A stretch of DNA of 64,000 bases from Halonatronomonas betaini (GCF_015666175.1 NZ_JADPIE010000005.1:62001-126000); one strand, 5' to 3'; numbered from the stretch's first letter, positions 25,762 through 34,982 are shown. Notes: generated from the letters alone by a model not told the origin. Program-made: numbers and translations.

Positions 25762-27501
25762 CTAAGCTAATTCCCAGTGATGATAGGCCTTTAAAATATC
25801 ACTTTTGGTTAATAATCCAACCAGCTTATCTGGATTATCTTCAGAAACTATCGGCACAATATCAACTTCATTCTCTTCTATTAATTTAAGGGCTTTAAGT
25901 AAACTTTTTTCTTCTGATATTTTTATAAAAGGTGAAGTCATAACGTCTTCAACACGACATGGGCCATCACAATCTAAATCTATATGCCCCATTAAATCAT
26001 GAAAATTCAATACTCCAAGTAATTCTCCTGTTTCTTCATTGATCACAGGAATATAATTAAATAGTGTTTTTTCGAAAAGTTTCTTTGCCTCAATAACTGT
26101 TGTATCTTTATAAACTGTTTTGACATCTTTAGTCATTATTTCTTTTGTTTTAACAGTTCCCAGGACATTTCTACCCTCGATAGTTTCAATATCTATACCT
26201 CTATTAAGTAACTTAGTGGAATAAATATTTTTATCCTGAACCTGTTTAGCTATAAATGAGCTGAATTTACAGGCAAACATTAATGGCAAAATTATTAAAG
26301 GATCCTGAGTCATCTCAAAAATTATAATTATTGCAGTAAGAGGAGCGTGGGTTGCTCCAGCAAAGACTGTTCCCATCCCAACCATTGCATAAGATGACGC
26401 CCCGGCTGTTATTGCCGGAAATGCTGAGTGAACAATCATACCGTAAGCACTACCTAGCATTGCTCCAATATAAAGGGAAGGAGCAAAAATTCCTCCAGAA
26501 CCACCACTTCCTAAAGTTAATATAGTAGCCAGAATCTTAGCAACAACTAATAATAAAACCATCTGTAATGATAATTGTCCATATAATGCACTTTCCATAA
26601 CCGGATAACCTGTTGCATAGATTTGTGGAACTACCAGCGCTAAAACTCCTAATAACAAACCACCAATTGCAGCTTTTGAAGCTTCTGGAACAGGAATTTT
26701 TTCAAAGAGGTGTTCCATTGAATATAAAGAATTGCCATAAATAATTGCTATAACTCCTCCAAGAATCCCTAGTCCCATATAAAATATTAATTCGATATAA
26801 TTAACTAATTGATGTTCTGGTATCATAAATATAGGCTCTGCATCGCCAAAGAGTATATTAGCCACAGCTGTTCCTGTTACAGCTGCAACAACTAAAGGCG
26901 AGAAATTACTTAACTCAAATTTCTTTAATAATACTTCCATACTAAAGACTACCCCTGCCAGTGGAGCATTAAATGTTCCTGCTATTCCTGCTGCAGCTCC
27001 TGCCCCTAGTAGAGTTTTTACTTTCTCAGGACTTAATTCAAGATAATTACCTAAAGATGAACCAAATGAAGCCCCTATTTGTACTATCGGACCTTCTCGG
27101 CCTGCTGAACCGCCTGAGCCAATACAGATAGCTGATATTAAGGCCTTAAGTGGAGCTACCCTAAAGCGGATAGTTCCTTTTTTAAATACCAGGGCCTCAA
27201 TAACCTCAGGAACACCGTGTCCCCGGGCTTCCTGAACTATATATGTAACCAGAGGACCAACTATTAAGCCACCGATTGCCGGAGCTAACAAGCGATGATA
27301 CCAGGGAAGCATTCTAACTGTATCTAAAAATGTATCAGTTGAAGTTGCCCCATAGAATATATATTTAAACAGTAAAATTAAATAATGAAAGAGGACCGCA
27401 CCAAGTCCTCCTATAATTCCAACTATTACTGCTAAAACTATCATTCTCGGTTCGTAGGGTGTTTTGAAAAAATTTACAAGTTTATTTTTAATTTTGGCCA
27501 C
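25762..27501 (-). CDS. ClC-family chloride channel/antiporter with C-terminal CBS pair
   Basis: 579 residues. The ClC domain (about 1-430) has the ion-pathway motifs GSGGSAGREGP (with the gating Glu), GSGGSGGIFAPS, and the AGIAGTFNAPLAG stretch. Two CBS domains follow (about 450-575), which usually bind adenine nucleotides and regulate transport. The gating Glu allows either a Cl-/H+ antiporter or a channel. Relevant to salt and acid homeostasis. Confidence 0.93.
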   Translation of the reverse strand: MAKIKNKLVNFFKTPYEPRMIVLAVIVGIIGGLGAVLFHYLILLFKYIFYGATSTDTFLDTVRMLPWYHRLLAPAIGGLIVGPLVTYIVQEARGHGVPEVIEALVFKKGTIRFRVAPLKALISAICIGSGGSAGREGPIVQIGASFGSSLGNYLELSPEKVKTLLGAGAAAGIAGTFNAPLAGVVFSMEVLLKKFELSNFSPLVVAAVTGTAVANILFGDAEPIFMIPEHQLVNYIELIFYMGLGILGGVIAIIYGNSLYSMEHLFEKIPVPEASKAAIGGLLLGVLALVVPQIYATGYPVMESALYGQLSLQMVLLLVVAKILATILTLGSGGSGGIFAPSLYIGAMLGSAYGMIVHSAFPAITAGASSYAMVGMGTVFAGATHAPLTAIIIIFEMTQDPLIILPLMFACKFSSFIAKQVQDKNIYSTKLLNRGIDIETIEGRNVLGTVKTKEIMTKDVKTVYKDTTVIEAKKLFEKTLFNYIPVINEETGELLGVLNFHDLMGHIDLDCDGPCRVEDVMTSPFIKISEEKSLLKALKLIEENEVDIVPIVSEDNPDKLVGLLTKSDILKAYHHWELA

Positions 27502-27597
27502 TATTTAGCCTCCTCGACTACTTTAATACTCCCTATATTATTAATTAAACATTGAATAGAAAATCCCTTTATTGAAAGAAAAATTCCTTTCTTTAAT

Positions 27598-27626
27598 TTG
27601 ACATGCTAAAGTGTTATTGATATAAT
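27598..27626 (+). promoter_or_regulatory. Strong sigma-A promoter before the cstA unit
   Basis: Consensus TTGACA (27598-27603), a 17-bp spacer, TATAAT (27621-27626). It drives the hypothetical gene at 27702 and cstA. Confidence 0.85.
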
Positions 27627-27701
27627 ATTCTACGATATTTGTGAATTTATTTATTAAACATTATTAATTTACTCGGTTTTATAAAGGATGATAACTAAAA
27701 T

Positions 27702-28259
27702 ATGAAAGAGAATAGTTCTAAAGTGAATTTAACTGGCCAGGAATACATCGAACTTCTATATTATTTATATAGAGCTAATTTTGATATCCAGGGCAAAAAA
27801 GAAATAGTTGATAAATCCTTTGATTATTACGCTGTTTGTAAAATTGCTAATGAAAAATTTATGGGACACAAATCAGTCAAAATATATTCTTATAATGACT
27901 ACGAGCATTGCCTGGTCGACAATCAACTAAACTTAGATTTAAGCTTTTTAACTAAAGATTTTTTTAATGACTCTATTGATGAACTCATTGAAGATAAAAA
28001 GAATCATCATCAGAGTTATCTAACATTTATTTTATTAGTTGAAGGAGGTGTGAATAAGGAGGAGATATCCAGGATCGAAAACTTAAAATTAAGTAAATCT
28101 TTCTGGCTTGGAATTAGAGGTTGGGTAGACTTAAGGCTTATTGTAGTTGATCTCAATGACAATTCAGTTTATGCAAATAATGAAGGCGCGGAAATAATGG
28201 ATAATTACAATCCTTGCTGGCTAAAACAAGAAGTTGATAAAATTAAAGGAGGAAATTAA
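27702..28259 (+). CDS. Hypothetical protein encoded ahead of CstA
   Basis: 185 acidic residues, no signal peptide or membrane segment. It begins MKENSSKVNLTGQEYIELL, has a central YYAVCKIANEKFMGHKSV stretch and ends PCWLKQEVDKIKGGN. I do not recognise the family. It ends 3 bp before cstA in the same transcript, so an accessory or regulatory role for the transporter is possible (inference). Confidence 0.65.
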   Translation: MKENSSKVNLTGQEYIELLYYLYRANFDIQGKKEIVDKSFDYYAVCKIANEKFMGHKSVKIYSYNDYEHCLVDNQLNLDLSFLTKDFFNDSIDELIEDKKNHHQSYLTFILLVEGGVNKEEISRIENLKLSKSFWLGIRGWVDLRLIVVDLNDNSVYANNEGAEIMDNYNPCWLKQEVDKIKGGN

Positions 28260-28262
28260 ATA

Positions 28263-29903
28263 ATGTCATCCACTTGGTTAATTTTAAGTTCTGTTCTATT
28301 CTTTTTAATTGCCTATTTTACATATGCTACAAGGCTCACAAAAAAATGGGGTATGAATAATAATCAGATCACCCCGGCTCATACTAAAGAAGACGGTATA
28401 GATTATGTTCCAGCTAAAAAACCTATCCTTTTAGGCCATCATTTTGCTTCTATTGCTGGAGCAGCACCAATAATCGGACCAGTAACTGCCTCTGCATTTG
28501 GTTGGTTACCAGTCTTTGCCTGGATAATTATTGGCGGTATCTTTATCGGTGGAGTTCATGATATGGGTTCTATCTTCAGTTCTGTCCGCCATGGAGGCCG
28601 TTCAATAGCTGAAGTTATTAATAATACAATGGGAAGATCAGGTAAACAATTGTTTAGTATCTTTGCCTGGTTAACACTTATTTTAGTTATTGCTGCCTTT
28701 ATGAACGTAACAGCAGATGCTTTTGTCAGTACCCCTGAAGCAGCCACTGCATCCGTTCTATTTATTGCTGTTGCTTTAGTTTTCGGTGTAGTTCGTCAAA
28801 GAACTAATTTATCATTACCAGCTTTAAGTGTAATCGGGGTTGCACTACTCTTTGCCTGTATCTGGTTTGGAATCAATAATCCACTAGTTCTTGAGGCAAA
28901 TACCTGGAACCTAATTTTTGTAATTTATATCTTTATTGCTTCAGTTACACCAGTCTGGATCTTACTCCAGCCAAGAGATTATTTGAATTCATTTTTGCTC
29001 TATGGAATTTTAATCGGATCATTCATTGGTATTATTATTGGAGGTCCAACACTTGAGATTGAAGCTTTCACAGGATTCCAATCAGAACTTGGTTATATGT
29101 TCCCGATTTTATTTGTAACTGTAGCTTGTGGAGCTATTTCAGGTTTCCACTCTCTAGTATCATCAGGAACAACTTCCAAACAGCTGGATAAAGAGTCGGA
29201 TGCTAAAATGATCGGTTACGGTGGAATGTTAATAGAATGTGTTCTAGCTGTAATTGCTCTAATAGCTGCTTCTGTAATTACCAGTGGCCAATCAGCTGAA
29301 CTATTAGCTGAAGGCGGTCCTGTTTTACTATTTGCCCATGGAGTTGGAGGATTCTTAAATAACTTTGGAATTCCAACTGAGGTAGGAATTATCTTTGGTT
29401 CATTAACTGTAGCTGCCTTTGCTATGACAACTCTTGATACTGCCACAAGGCTTGCCCGATTTATTTTCCAGGAGTATTTTGTGCCTGAAGAAGAGGAAGT
29501 GACAGCAGAAAGTTCTAATATTCTCGGTAATATGTTTGTTGCAACTGGAATAACTGTTGCAGTTTCAGCAGCCTTAGCACTCTCAGGGGCATGGGCTGAT
29601 ATCTGGCCAATCTTCGGTTCAGCCAATCAGATGTTAGCTGCTCTTGCTTTAACATCACTAGCAGTCTGGCTTGCTGCTAAAGGCATAAAAAATATGCATG
29701 TCATCATCCCAATGGTCTTTATGTTTGCAGTAACTTTAGTAGCTTTAGTCTTTGTTGTCAGAGACAATATAGTCGATGCCAACTTTATTCTAGCTGGACT
29801 AGCAGCAGTTTTATTTGTACTGGCTCTTGTCCTGGCAAAGATGGCTTTCGGTCTATTAAGCCCATCAGAAGCTGCTCAGGAAGTCCAGGAGGATTCTGCA
29901 TAA
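28263..29903 (+). CDS. cstA: CstA-family transporter (pyruvate/peptide uptake)
   Basis: 546 residues, about 14-16 membrane helices. Typical CstA sequence: LLGHHFASIAGAAPIIGP near residue 60 and FGSANQMLAALAL near 460, plus the intervening HSLVSSGTTSKQL. CstA/BtsT proteins import pyruvate, and in some species peptides, in carbon limitation. Length fits the shorter Firmicute form. Second gene of a two-gene unit, closed by a strong terminator. Confidence 0.92.
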   Translation: MSSTWLILSSVLFFLIAYFTYATRLTKKWGMNNNQITPAHTKEDGIDYVPAKKPILLGHHFASIAGAAPIIGPVTASAFGWLPVFAWIIIGGIFIGGVHDMGSIFSSVRHGGRSIAEVINNTMGRSGKQLFSIFAWLTLILVIAAFMNVTADAFVSTPEAATASVLFIAVALVFGVVRQRTNLSLPALSVIGVALLFACIWFGINNPLVLEANTWNLIFVIYIFIASVTPVWILLQPRDYLNSFLLYGILIGSFIGIIIGGPTLEIEAFTGFQSELGYMFPILFVTVACGAISGFHSLVSSGTTSKQLDKESDAKMIGYGGMLIECVLAVIALIAASVITSGQSAELLAEGGPVLLFAHGVGGFLNNFGIPTEVGIIFGSLTVAAFAMTTLDTATRLARFIFQEYFVPEEEEVTAESSNILGNMFVATGITVAVSAALALSGAWADIWPIFGSANQMLAALALTSLAVWLAAKGIKNMHVIIPMVFMFAVTLVALVFVVRDNIVDANFILAGLAAVLFVLALVLAKMAFGLLSPSEAAQEVQEDSA

Positions 29904-29931
29904 TAAATTCAATTAAGTATTAATGATAGCA

Positions 29932-29958
29932 ACAGGCCATGCTAAATGCATGGCCTGT
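29932..29958 (+). terminator. Terminator of the cstA unit
   Basis: 11-bp stem ACAGGCCATGC / GCATGGCCTGT, 5-nt loop, then TTTATTTATTTT. Confidence 0.92.
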
Positions 29959-29968
29959 TTTATTTATT

Positions 29969-30061
29969 TTATTTTTTACCAGGATCCATTCCCTTAATAA
30001 GCCAGCCTAGTATTCCAATATAAAAAGCATAAAAAATAATTGTCCAGATAACTGCAGACAT
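29969..30061 (-). CDS. 30-residue single-helix small subunit of the NSS transporter
   Basis: ATG 30061 to TAA 29969, reading MSAVIWTIIFYAFYIG and ending KGMDPGKK: one membrane helix with a short charged tail. Its start lies 1 bp after the stop of the NSS transporter, with GAGAGGG as ribosome binding site inside the end of that gene. Tiny single-helix partners of this size are known for Met/Ala NSS importers (MetPS), and the position here is the same. Confidence 0.68.
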   Translation of the reverse strand: MSAVIWTIIFYAFYIGILGWLIKGMDPGKK

Positions 30062-30062
30062 A

Positions 30063-31559
30063 TTACCCTCTCCCTTCGCCAGTATTCTTAACTGACTTAT
30101 CTGTCATAGGACCGGAACGTACATTCTTATTAAAAAATTTATTTAGAAAGAAGGTTATTATAGCGAGAATACCCCACTGGAATATAATTGTTCCTGTACT
30201 AAATACTTCAAATGGATGCCACCAGTCATCAGGATACCATTGTATCGACTGATATACCCACCAGCCAAAGACAATTGCAAATATTGCCGGGAAAAGGTTA
30301 ATACAATAACTCCACCATTTGCCAATATGAATATCACTTAATTGATTAACTTCAGACCTTGCTTTTTCTACTCCATATTTTCTCATTGCCAGCGCCACCA
30401 GCAGACCATTAACAAGTAAGCCAATACCCCAGACCCAGTCCTGATTATCAAGAAAATCTATCCAGACTGCTGAAGGAATTCCAAGAATAAAAATAAACGT
30501 TCCTGCAATTAAAGCCGCTTTCTTTCGATCAAGTCCAAAGTCAATCAAGTTGGTTGCTCCAAGCTCTATCATAGCTGTAAGTGAAGATACAGCTGCTCCA
30601 GAAAGGGCAAGGAAAAATATAATAGCGAGAATTGAACCGCCTGGCATCTCTATTAAGAGTTCAACAATATAAATAAAAGTTAATCCGACATTACCTGCCT
30701 CCAGAATAGCTTCGGCATCACCAATTGATGGAGCCATTGAAAAAACTGTTATCAAAATAGCAGTACCAGCAAGAAGACCAGCCAGAACATCAGCAAAAGC
30801 TATGATACTGCTATTACGTCCAATATCGTCACCATCTCTCGAATAAACTGCATAAACAGTTAAAAGACCCCAGCCAGCACCAGTCGACCAGGCGGCCTGG
30901 GTAAAGGCCTCCAGCCAGATTCTACCGCTTAATAAGGCTCCCCATTCCGGAACAAATAGATAACCAAGGCCAACTAAAGCATCCGGCATAAATAGCGTCC
31001 TTACAGCCAATATAGTAAGTAACACAAATAATGAGGGAAGTAATATATTAATTACTTTTTCTATTCCGCCTTTAATACCACGATATATTATTGCTGTTGT
31101 AAATACAGTTGCTATAAAATGAAACAAAACTGTCTGCCCTGGATTGGATATAAAACCCTCCCAGAGTGCTGTACCATCAACACCAGGTGTAATCGCACCT
31201 GAAAGACTAAAAACAAAATAACGGAATGACCAGCCTGCTATTACAGCATAATAAAATGCTATTCCTAATGAGCAAAATGCCAGCCAACCTCCTAGCCAGG
31301 TATATTTTTCACCCATAAAATCACGAAAAGCCCCAACATTTCCTAGCCGAGATTTACGTCCTAATAAAAATTCAGCAATAAGCAATGGGATTGCCCAAAT
31401 CACAACTGCAACAGTCAGAGCAAATAAAAAAGTTCCACCACCCCACATACCTGCAATTCTAGGAAAACGCCAGATATTACCTGTACCAACTGCCATACCA
31501 ATAGATGCCGCCACAATTGCATACCGACTCGAAAACTGATCACCATTGTTCTTCTTCAA
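30063..31559 (-). CDS. Neurotransmitter:sodium symporter (NSS/SNF) family transporter
   Basis: 498 residues with about 12 membrane helices. The sodium-site motif near the N-terminus is intact (AVGTGNIWRFPRI), and GLTFIYIVELLIEMPGG / SSLTAMIEL mark later helices. NSS proteins in bacteria import amino acids with Na+. A MetS-like 30-residue partner favours a Met/Ala-type importer; the trpB neighbour makes an aromatic amino acid possible. Start: TTG 31559, 8 nt from GAGGAG; an upstream GTG overlaps the binding site. Confidence 0.87.
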   Translation of the reverse strand: MKKNNGDQFSSRYAIVAASIGMAVGTGNIWRFPRIAGMWGGGTFLFALTVAVVIWAIPLLIAEFLLGRKSRLGNVGAFRDFMGEKYTWLGGWLAFCSLGIAFYYAVIAGWSFRYFVFSLSGAITPGVDGTALWEGFISNPGQTVLFHFIATVFTTAIIYRGIKGGIEKVINILLPSLFVLLTILAVRTLFMPDALVGLGYLFVPEWGALLSGRIWLEAFTQAAWSTGAGWGLLTVYAVYSRDGDDIGRNSSIIAFADVLAGLLAGTAILITVFSMAPSIGDAEAILEAGNVGLTFIYIVELLIEMPGGSILAIIFFLALSGAAVSSLTAMIELGATNLIDFGLDRKKAALIAGTFIFILGIPSAVWIDFLDNQDWVWGIGLLVNGLLVALAMRKYGVEKARSEVNQLSDIHIGKWWSYCINLFPAIFAIVFGWWVYQSIQWYPDDWWHPFEVFSTGTIIFQWGILAIITFFLNKFFNKNVRSGPMTDKSVKNTGEGRG

Positions 31560-31660
31560 TATACTCACTCCTCGTAAATGGTGTTAAAAAAATTTAATAA
31601 TTTAACTTATTAAATAGTTCTAGATAAACTTTAAAATCCCTGCATAGTTATATATATTAA

Positions 31661-31690
31661 AACCCTATCACATTTTATTGCAATAGGGTT
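31661..31690 (-). terminator. Terminator of trpB
   Basis: Stem AACCCTAT / ATAGGGTT with a 14-nt loop, followed on the minus strand by TTAATATATA. It separates trpB from the NSS gene. Confidence 0.7.
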
Positions 31691-31758
31691 CTATTTAATA
31701 ATAATTTATTGAAATCTAAATTTCTATTTCAATAAACATTTTATCGTGAATTTAATAT

Positions 31759-32985
31759 TTATAAATTAGCACCTAAATGGTCTGCTACTGAATAAACATC
31801 CTTATCTCCGCGACCTGATAAATTCACAATTATTATTTGATTTTTATCTAAATCAGGAGCTAAATTATCTAAATAAGCCAGTGCATGTGAAGACTCTAAA
31901 GCCGGGATTATCCCCTCTTTTTCAGATAATAACTTTAAAGCACTCACTGCTTCATTATCAGTTACTGATTTATATTCTGACCGACCACTATCTTTTAAGA
32001 AACTGTGTTCTGGTCCCACCCCTGGATAATCCAAACCTGCTGAAATAGAATAGACTGGTGGAACATTTCCAGATTCATCTTGAAGAAGATAACTTTTATA
32101 ACCATGAATAATTCCAGGATTACCTTTAGTAAATGTTGCTGCATGCTTTGAAGTATCAAGGCCCTCACCGGCTGCCTCAACCCCTATCATTTTTACTGAA
32201 TCATCCTCTAAAAATGGATGGAAAAGTCCAATTGCATTACTGCCACCGCCAACACAGGCAATAAGGTAATCCGGTAATTTCCCTTCTGACTGTAATATTT
32301 GTGTTTTAGCTTCTTTTCCAATCACAGATTGAAACTCTCTAACCATTACTGGATAAGGATGTGGCCCAACTGCCGAGCCTAGCAAATAAAAAGTATCTTC
32401 TGAATTCTTAACCCAGTGACCAATAGCAGCATCAACTGCATCAGATAAAGTTTCAGTTCCTTCAGTTACTTCATTGACTTTTGCTCCAAGTAATTTCATT
32501 CTAAATACATTTAAAGCCTGACGCCTGGCATCTTCAGCACCCATAAAAATTTCACAATCCATTCCAAACATTGCTGCAACTGTTGCAGTTGCAACGCCAT
32601 GCTGGCCAGCTCCTGTTTCAGCAATTACTTTTTTCTTACCCATTCTCTTGGCCAGAAGTATCTGCCCCAGTGTATTATTAATCTTATGGGCACCCATATG
32701 ATTTAGATCTTCCCTTTTTAAGTAAATCTTAGCCCCACCATAATATTCAGTCAATCTTTCAGCAAAATATAAGGGATTAGGACGACCGACAGCTTCCTTT
32801 AGATAATAATTGAATTCCTCCAGGAATTCTTCATCATCATAATACTTAAAAAAAGCATTCTCTAATTCCTGTAAGGCTGGAACAAGTTGATCAGGAACAT
32901 ATCTCCCGCCATAATCTCCAAAAACTCCATCAGCATTCTTAACCTGTTTCTTTTGAACCCTCTTTTCACTTAATTTTTTTCTCAT
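31759..32985 (-). CDS. trpB: Tryptophan synthase beta chain
   Basis: 408-residue TrpB1-type enzyme condensing indole and serine to tryptophan with PLP. The PLP lysine lies in [13 protein letters not shown]; the phosphate-binding glycine loop is [31 protein letters not shown] is the active-site helix. Length is normal, with a basic 17-residue N-terminal extension. No trpA or other trp gene is in the window. Start ATG 32985, 10 nt after AGGAG; the site is overlapped by six TRAP-type triplets, and a TRAP leader with terminator lies upstream. Confidence 0.96.
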   Translation of the reverse strand: MRKKLSEKRVQKKQVKNADGVFGDYGGRYVPDQLVPALQELENAFFKYYDDEEFLEEFNYYLKEAVGRPNPLYFAERLTEYYGGAKIYLKREDLNHMGAHKINNTLGQILLAKRMGKKKVIAETGAGQHGVATATVAAMFGMDCEIFMGAEDARRQALNVFRMKLLGAKVNEVTEGTETLSDAVDAAIGHWVKNSEDTFYLLGSAVGPHPYPVMVREFQSVIGKEAKTQILQSEGKLPDYLIACVGGGSNAIGLFHPFLEDDSVKMIGVEAAGEGLDTSKHAATFTKGNPGIIHGYKSYLLQDESGNVPPVYSISAGLDYPGVGPEHSFLKDSGRSEYKSVTDNEAVSALKLLSEKEGIIPALESSHALAYLDNLAPDLDKNQIIIVNLSGRGDKDVYSVADHLGANL

Positions 32986-33008
32986 CTCTTCTCATCTCTC
33001 CTATTCTA
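32981..33008 (-). promoter_or_regulatory. Second TRAP-type site over the trpB ribosome binding site and start codon
   Basis: On the RNA: UAG, UAG, GAG, GAG, GAG, GAG, each separated by exactly 2 nt, spanning 33008 down to 32981. The AGGAG ribosome binding site and the AUG (32985-32983) fall inside the run. TRAP binding would block translation directly, as known for B. subtilis trpG. Confidence 0.75.
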
Positions 33009-33042
33009 ATTTTTATTTATAATAGCAATTCTCCTTAAATAT

Positions 33043-33071
33043 AAAAAAACCACAGAAACTGAATTCTGTGG
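33043..33071 (-). terminator. Leader terminator (probable TRAP-controlled attenuator) upstream of trpB
   Basis: Stem CCACAGAA (33050-33057) / TTCTGTGG (33064-33071) with a 6-nt loop, followed on the minus strand by seven U. It lies between mtrB and trpB, 37 nt after the eleven-triplet TRAP site. Confidence 0.85.
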
Positions 33072-33107
33072 CTATAATAAGGCATAGTAATTCCAAGTAG
33101 CAATCAC

Positions 33108-33160
33108 CTAACTCATCTCCACTAATCTCATCCAGTCTAATCTCTTCTAATCTAAAACTA
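33108..33160 (-). promoter_or_regulatory. Eleven-triplet TRAP binding site in the trpB leader
   Basis: On the RNA, 5' to 3': UAG, UAG, UAG, GAG, UAG, UGG, GAG, UAG, GAG, GAG, UAG. Spacers are 3,2,2,2,2,2,2,2,2,1 nt. Ten of eleven are exact (G/U)AG. The number equals the eleven subunits of a TRAP ring, and the gene for TRAP itself ends 22 bp upstream. Confidence 0.88.
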
Positions 33161-33181
33161 TATTTAATTTTATACTTTTAT

Positions 33182-33406
33182 CTATTCTGATTCAATATCT
33201 CCATGTTTGGTTAATATTTTAGCTTTTCCTCTTATTTTCATTGCTGAGGTGTTTTCAGTAAATTGGGCTATCATGATTTCGCCTTTATCCAATTTCTCTG
33301 TATGGTGAAATTTTGTCTGCCTGCCTCTTGTCAGGCCAATTATTGTAACACCGTCTTCAAGAGCTTTTATAGTGACATAATCACCTTCGGCTGATTCTAG
33401 TGCCAT
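33182..33406 (-). CDS. mtrB: trp RNA-binding attenuation protein (TRAP)
   Basis: 74 residues, very close to Bacillus Mtr[21 protein letters not shown], then [29 protein letters not shown]. The residues that form the tryptophan pocket ([19 protein letters not shown]) and the RNA-contacting Lys/Arg of the KIRGKA strand are kept. TRAP forms an 11-mer ring that binds (G/U)AG repeats when charged with tryptophan. ATG 33406 follows GAGGTGATAG. First gene of the trp unit. No anti-TRAP gene is seen. Confidence 0.96.
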   Translation of the reverse strand: MALESAEGDYVTIKALEDGVTIIGLTRGRQTKFHHTEKLDKGEIMIAQFTENTSAMKIRGKAKILTKHGDIESE

Positions 33407-33441
33407 TTTCTATCACCTCTTTATTTTAATAAGTTAATAAG

Positions 33442-33470
33442 ATGATATATTATATAGCTTACATTGTCAA
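33442..33470 (-). promoter_or_regulatory. Promoter of the mtrB-trpB unit
   Basis: Minus-strand TTGACA (33470-33465), a 17-bp spacer, TATCAT (33447-33442). Start of mtrB is about 35 bp downstream. Confidence 0.6.
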
Positions 33471-33481
33471 GATATTATTAC

Positions 33482-34150
33482 TTATTTCTTATTTTTTATA
33501 TCAACACCACCAAAAATAGTCAGGCAACTAACAGATAAAATTTTAGAATTATCTATATCCTGATTATGTCTGGTTAAATTATCCCAGCCACCGAAAATAG
33601 GTAATCCTTTTACAACTACCTGCCAATCTTCAGGCACATATATGTCTGCACCACCAAAAAGTGTAAAAACATCAAGCCTGGCTTCATCTATACTGATATC
33701 CGCTCCAGTTAAATCTATATCTGCTCCACCGAAAATTGAAATTGAACTGCCACCTTTAAAATTATTTGATATTATTCTATAATCACCGCCAGAAAAAATA
33801 TTAAATACATTTAACTTTTCTCTATCAATCTCTTTTCCATTGCTTTTATCAAATAATAAACTTACACCTATTAAGATAAAGATTACTGGCCAGAATGAAA
33901 TATATTCAGCTGCAGCAATATAATCTAAATTATTTAATTGAAAAAATAAACCAATTAATAAAACTATAAACCCTCCAAGTCTCCCGGCTGGATTAGTTAA
34001 TAAATTATATATTCCGGCTACAATTAAAATTAATGGCCAATAAGTTGAAATTATCTCTCCAATTCCAATATCAACAACTCCGGCATTATTTAAAATTATA
34101 AATCCACCTAATAAAATCAAGATCAACCCAAAAATTCTACTTTTACTCAT
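33482..34150 (-). CDS. LiaF-like membrane protein (LiaI/LiaF TM domain plus C-terminal LiaF-type domain)
   Basis: 222 residues: four short hydrophobic segments in the first 105 residues (FGLILILLGGFIILNNAG opens the first), then a soluble beta-rich domain with repeated GG(A/D)(D/W)I elements (SIFGGADIDLTGADI, TLFGGADIYVP, TIFGGVDIKNKK). This is the layout of LiaF/YvqF-type envelope-stress proteins. No LiaRS two-component pair is adjacent. Start ATG 34150 after GGAGGGGGA. Confidence 0.75.
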   Translation of the reverse strand: MSKSRIFGLILILLGGFIILNNAGVVDIGIGEIISTYWPLILIVAGIYNLLTNPAGRLGGFIVLLIGLFFQLNNLDYIAAAEYISFWPVIFILIGVSLLFDKSNGKEIDREKLNVFNIFSGGDYRIISNNFKGGSSISIFGGADIDLTGADISIDEARLDVFTLFGGADIYVPEDWQVVVKGLPIFGGWDNLTRHNQDIDNSKILSVSCLTIFGGVDIKNKK

Positions 34151-34238
34151 ATAATCCCCCTCCATATCTCCTTATATATGAAGTATATAGCTATTTTCAA
34201 AAAATGTCAATATAATATAATAAATATTCATTAAAAAA

Positions 34239-34264
34239 GACCAGCACTTTAGAAGCTGCCGGCC
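34239..34264 (-). terminator. Terminator of the tatA-tatC unit
   Basis: RNA stem GGCCGGCA / UGCUGGUC (with G-U pairs) followed by TTTTTTAA on the minus strand. Confidence 0.8.
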
Positions 34265-34286
34265 CTTTAAATTCAATAATTAAGCT

Positions 34287-34982
34287 TTAGTTAATAAATT
34301 TAGCGATTAAAATACTTCCTTCATAAAGTAAAATCAATGGTCCTGCCATAAACATTTGAGTAATTATATCTGGCGGGGTTAAAATTGCACTGATAATGAA
34401 TATTAAAACTATAATATATTTACGAAACATAGTTAGTGTATCAATTTTTACAATTCCTAGCTTTACCATTAAATTCAATACCAGAGGTAGTTGAAATATT
34501 AGGCCAAAAGGCAGGAGTAGTGTTAATAGAAATGAAACATAATGGCTTATTGAAATCATTGCAGATAGCTCAGGGCTACCAAAGTTCAATAAAAACCTCA
34601 TTCCTAAAGGTAAAACAACTGCAAAACCAAAAGCTATACCAAGAGCAAACATAAATAATGAAATTGGTAAAAGAAGATTGATATATTTTTTTTCATTATC
34701 ATGCAATGCCGGTAAAACAAAGCTCCAAAACTGATATAATAAGAATGGTAAAGCTACAATAATACCAGCAAAAATAGAAATCTTAATATAAGTGAAAAAT
34801 GCTTCAGTCGGCCTTAAAAAGACCAGCTCTCCAACTGGCCTTGTTAATATCTCCATTAATTCCTCGGAAAAAAAATAGGCTACAAATGCTGCAATTACAA
34901 CAGCAATAATAGATTTTATCAGCCTATTTCTCAATTCTTCTAAATGTTCAACTATACTCATTTCTAGATTGTCTGACTCCAT
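34287..34982 (-). CDS. tatC: Twin-arginine translocase subunit TatC
   Basis: 231 residues, six membrane helices. Conserved N-terminal HLEELRNRLIKSI, the FLRPTEAFFTYIK loop and FGLIFQLPLVL are present. TatC recognises the twin-arginine leader. Start ATG 34982 with GCAGGAGTG upstream. It follows tatA by 43 bp. At least four Tat substrates are encoded in this window (3166, 3891, 21907, 41429). Confidence 0.96.
   Translation of the reverse strand: MESDNLEMSIVEHLEELRNRLIKSIIAVVIAAFVAYFFSEELMEILTRPVGELVFLRPTEAFFTYIKISIFAGIIVALPFLLYQFWSFVLPALHDNEKKYINLLLPISLFMFALGIAFGFAVVLPLGMRFLLNFGSPELSAMISISHYVSFLLTLLLPFGLIFQLPLVLNLMVKLGIVKIDTLTMFRKYIIVLIFIISAILTPPDIITQMFMAGPLILLYEGSILIAKFIN

Noticed and set aside
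32986-33181. T-box or tryptophan riboswitch-like leader for trpB
   Set aside because: No T-box sequence or specifier loop; the eleven spaced (G/U)AG triplets with mtrB upstream explain the leader better.
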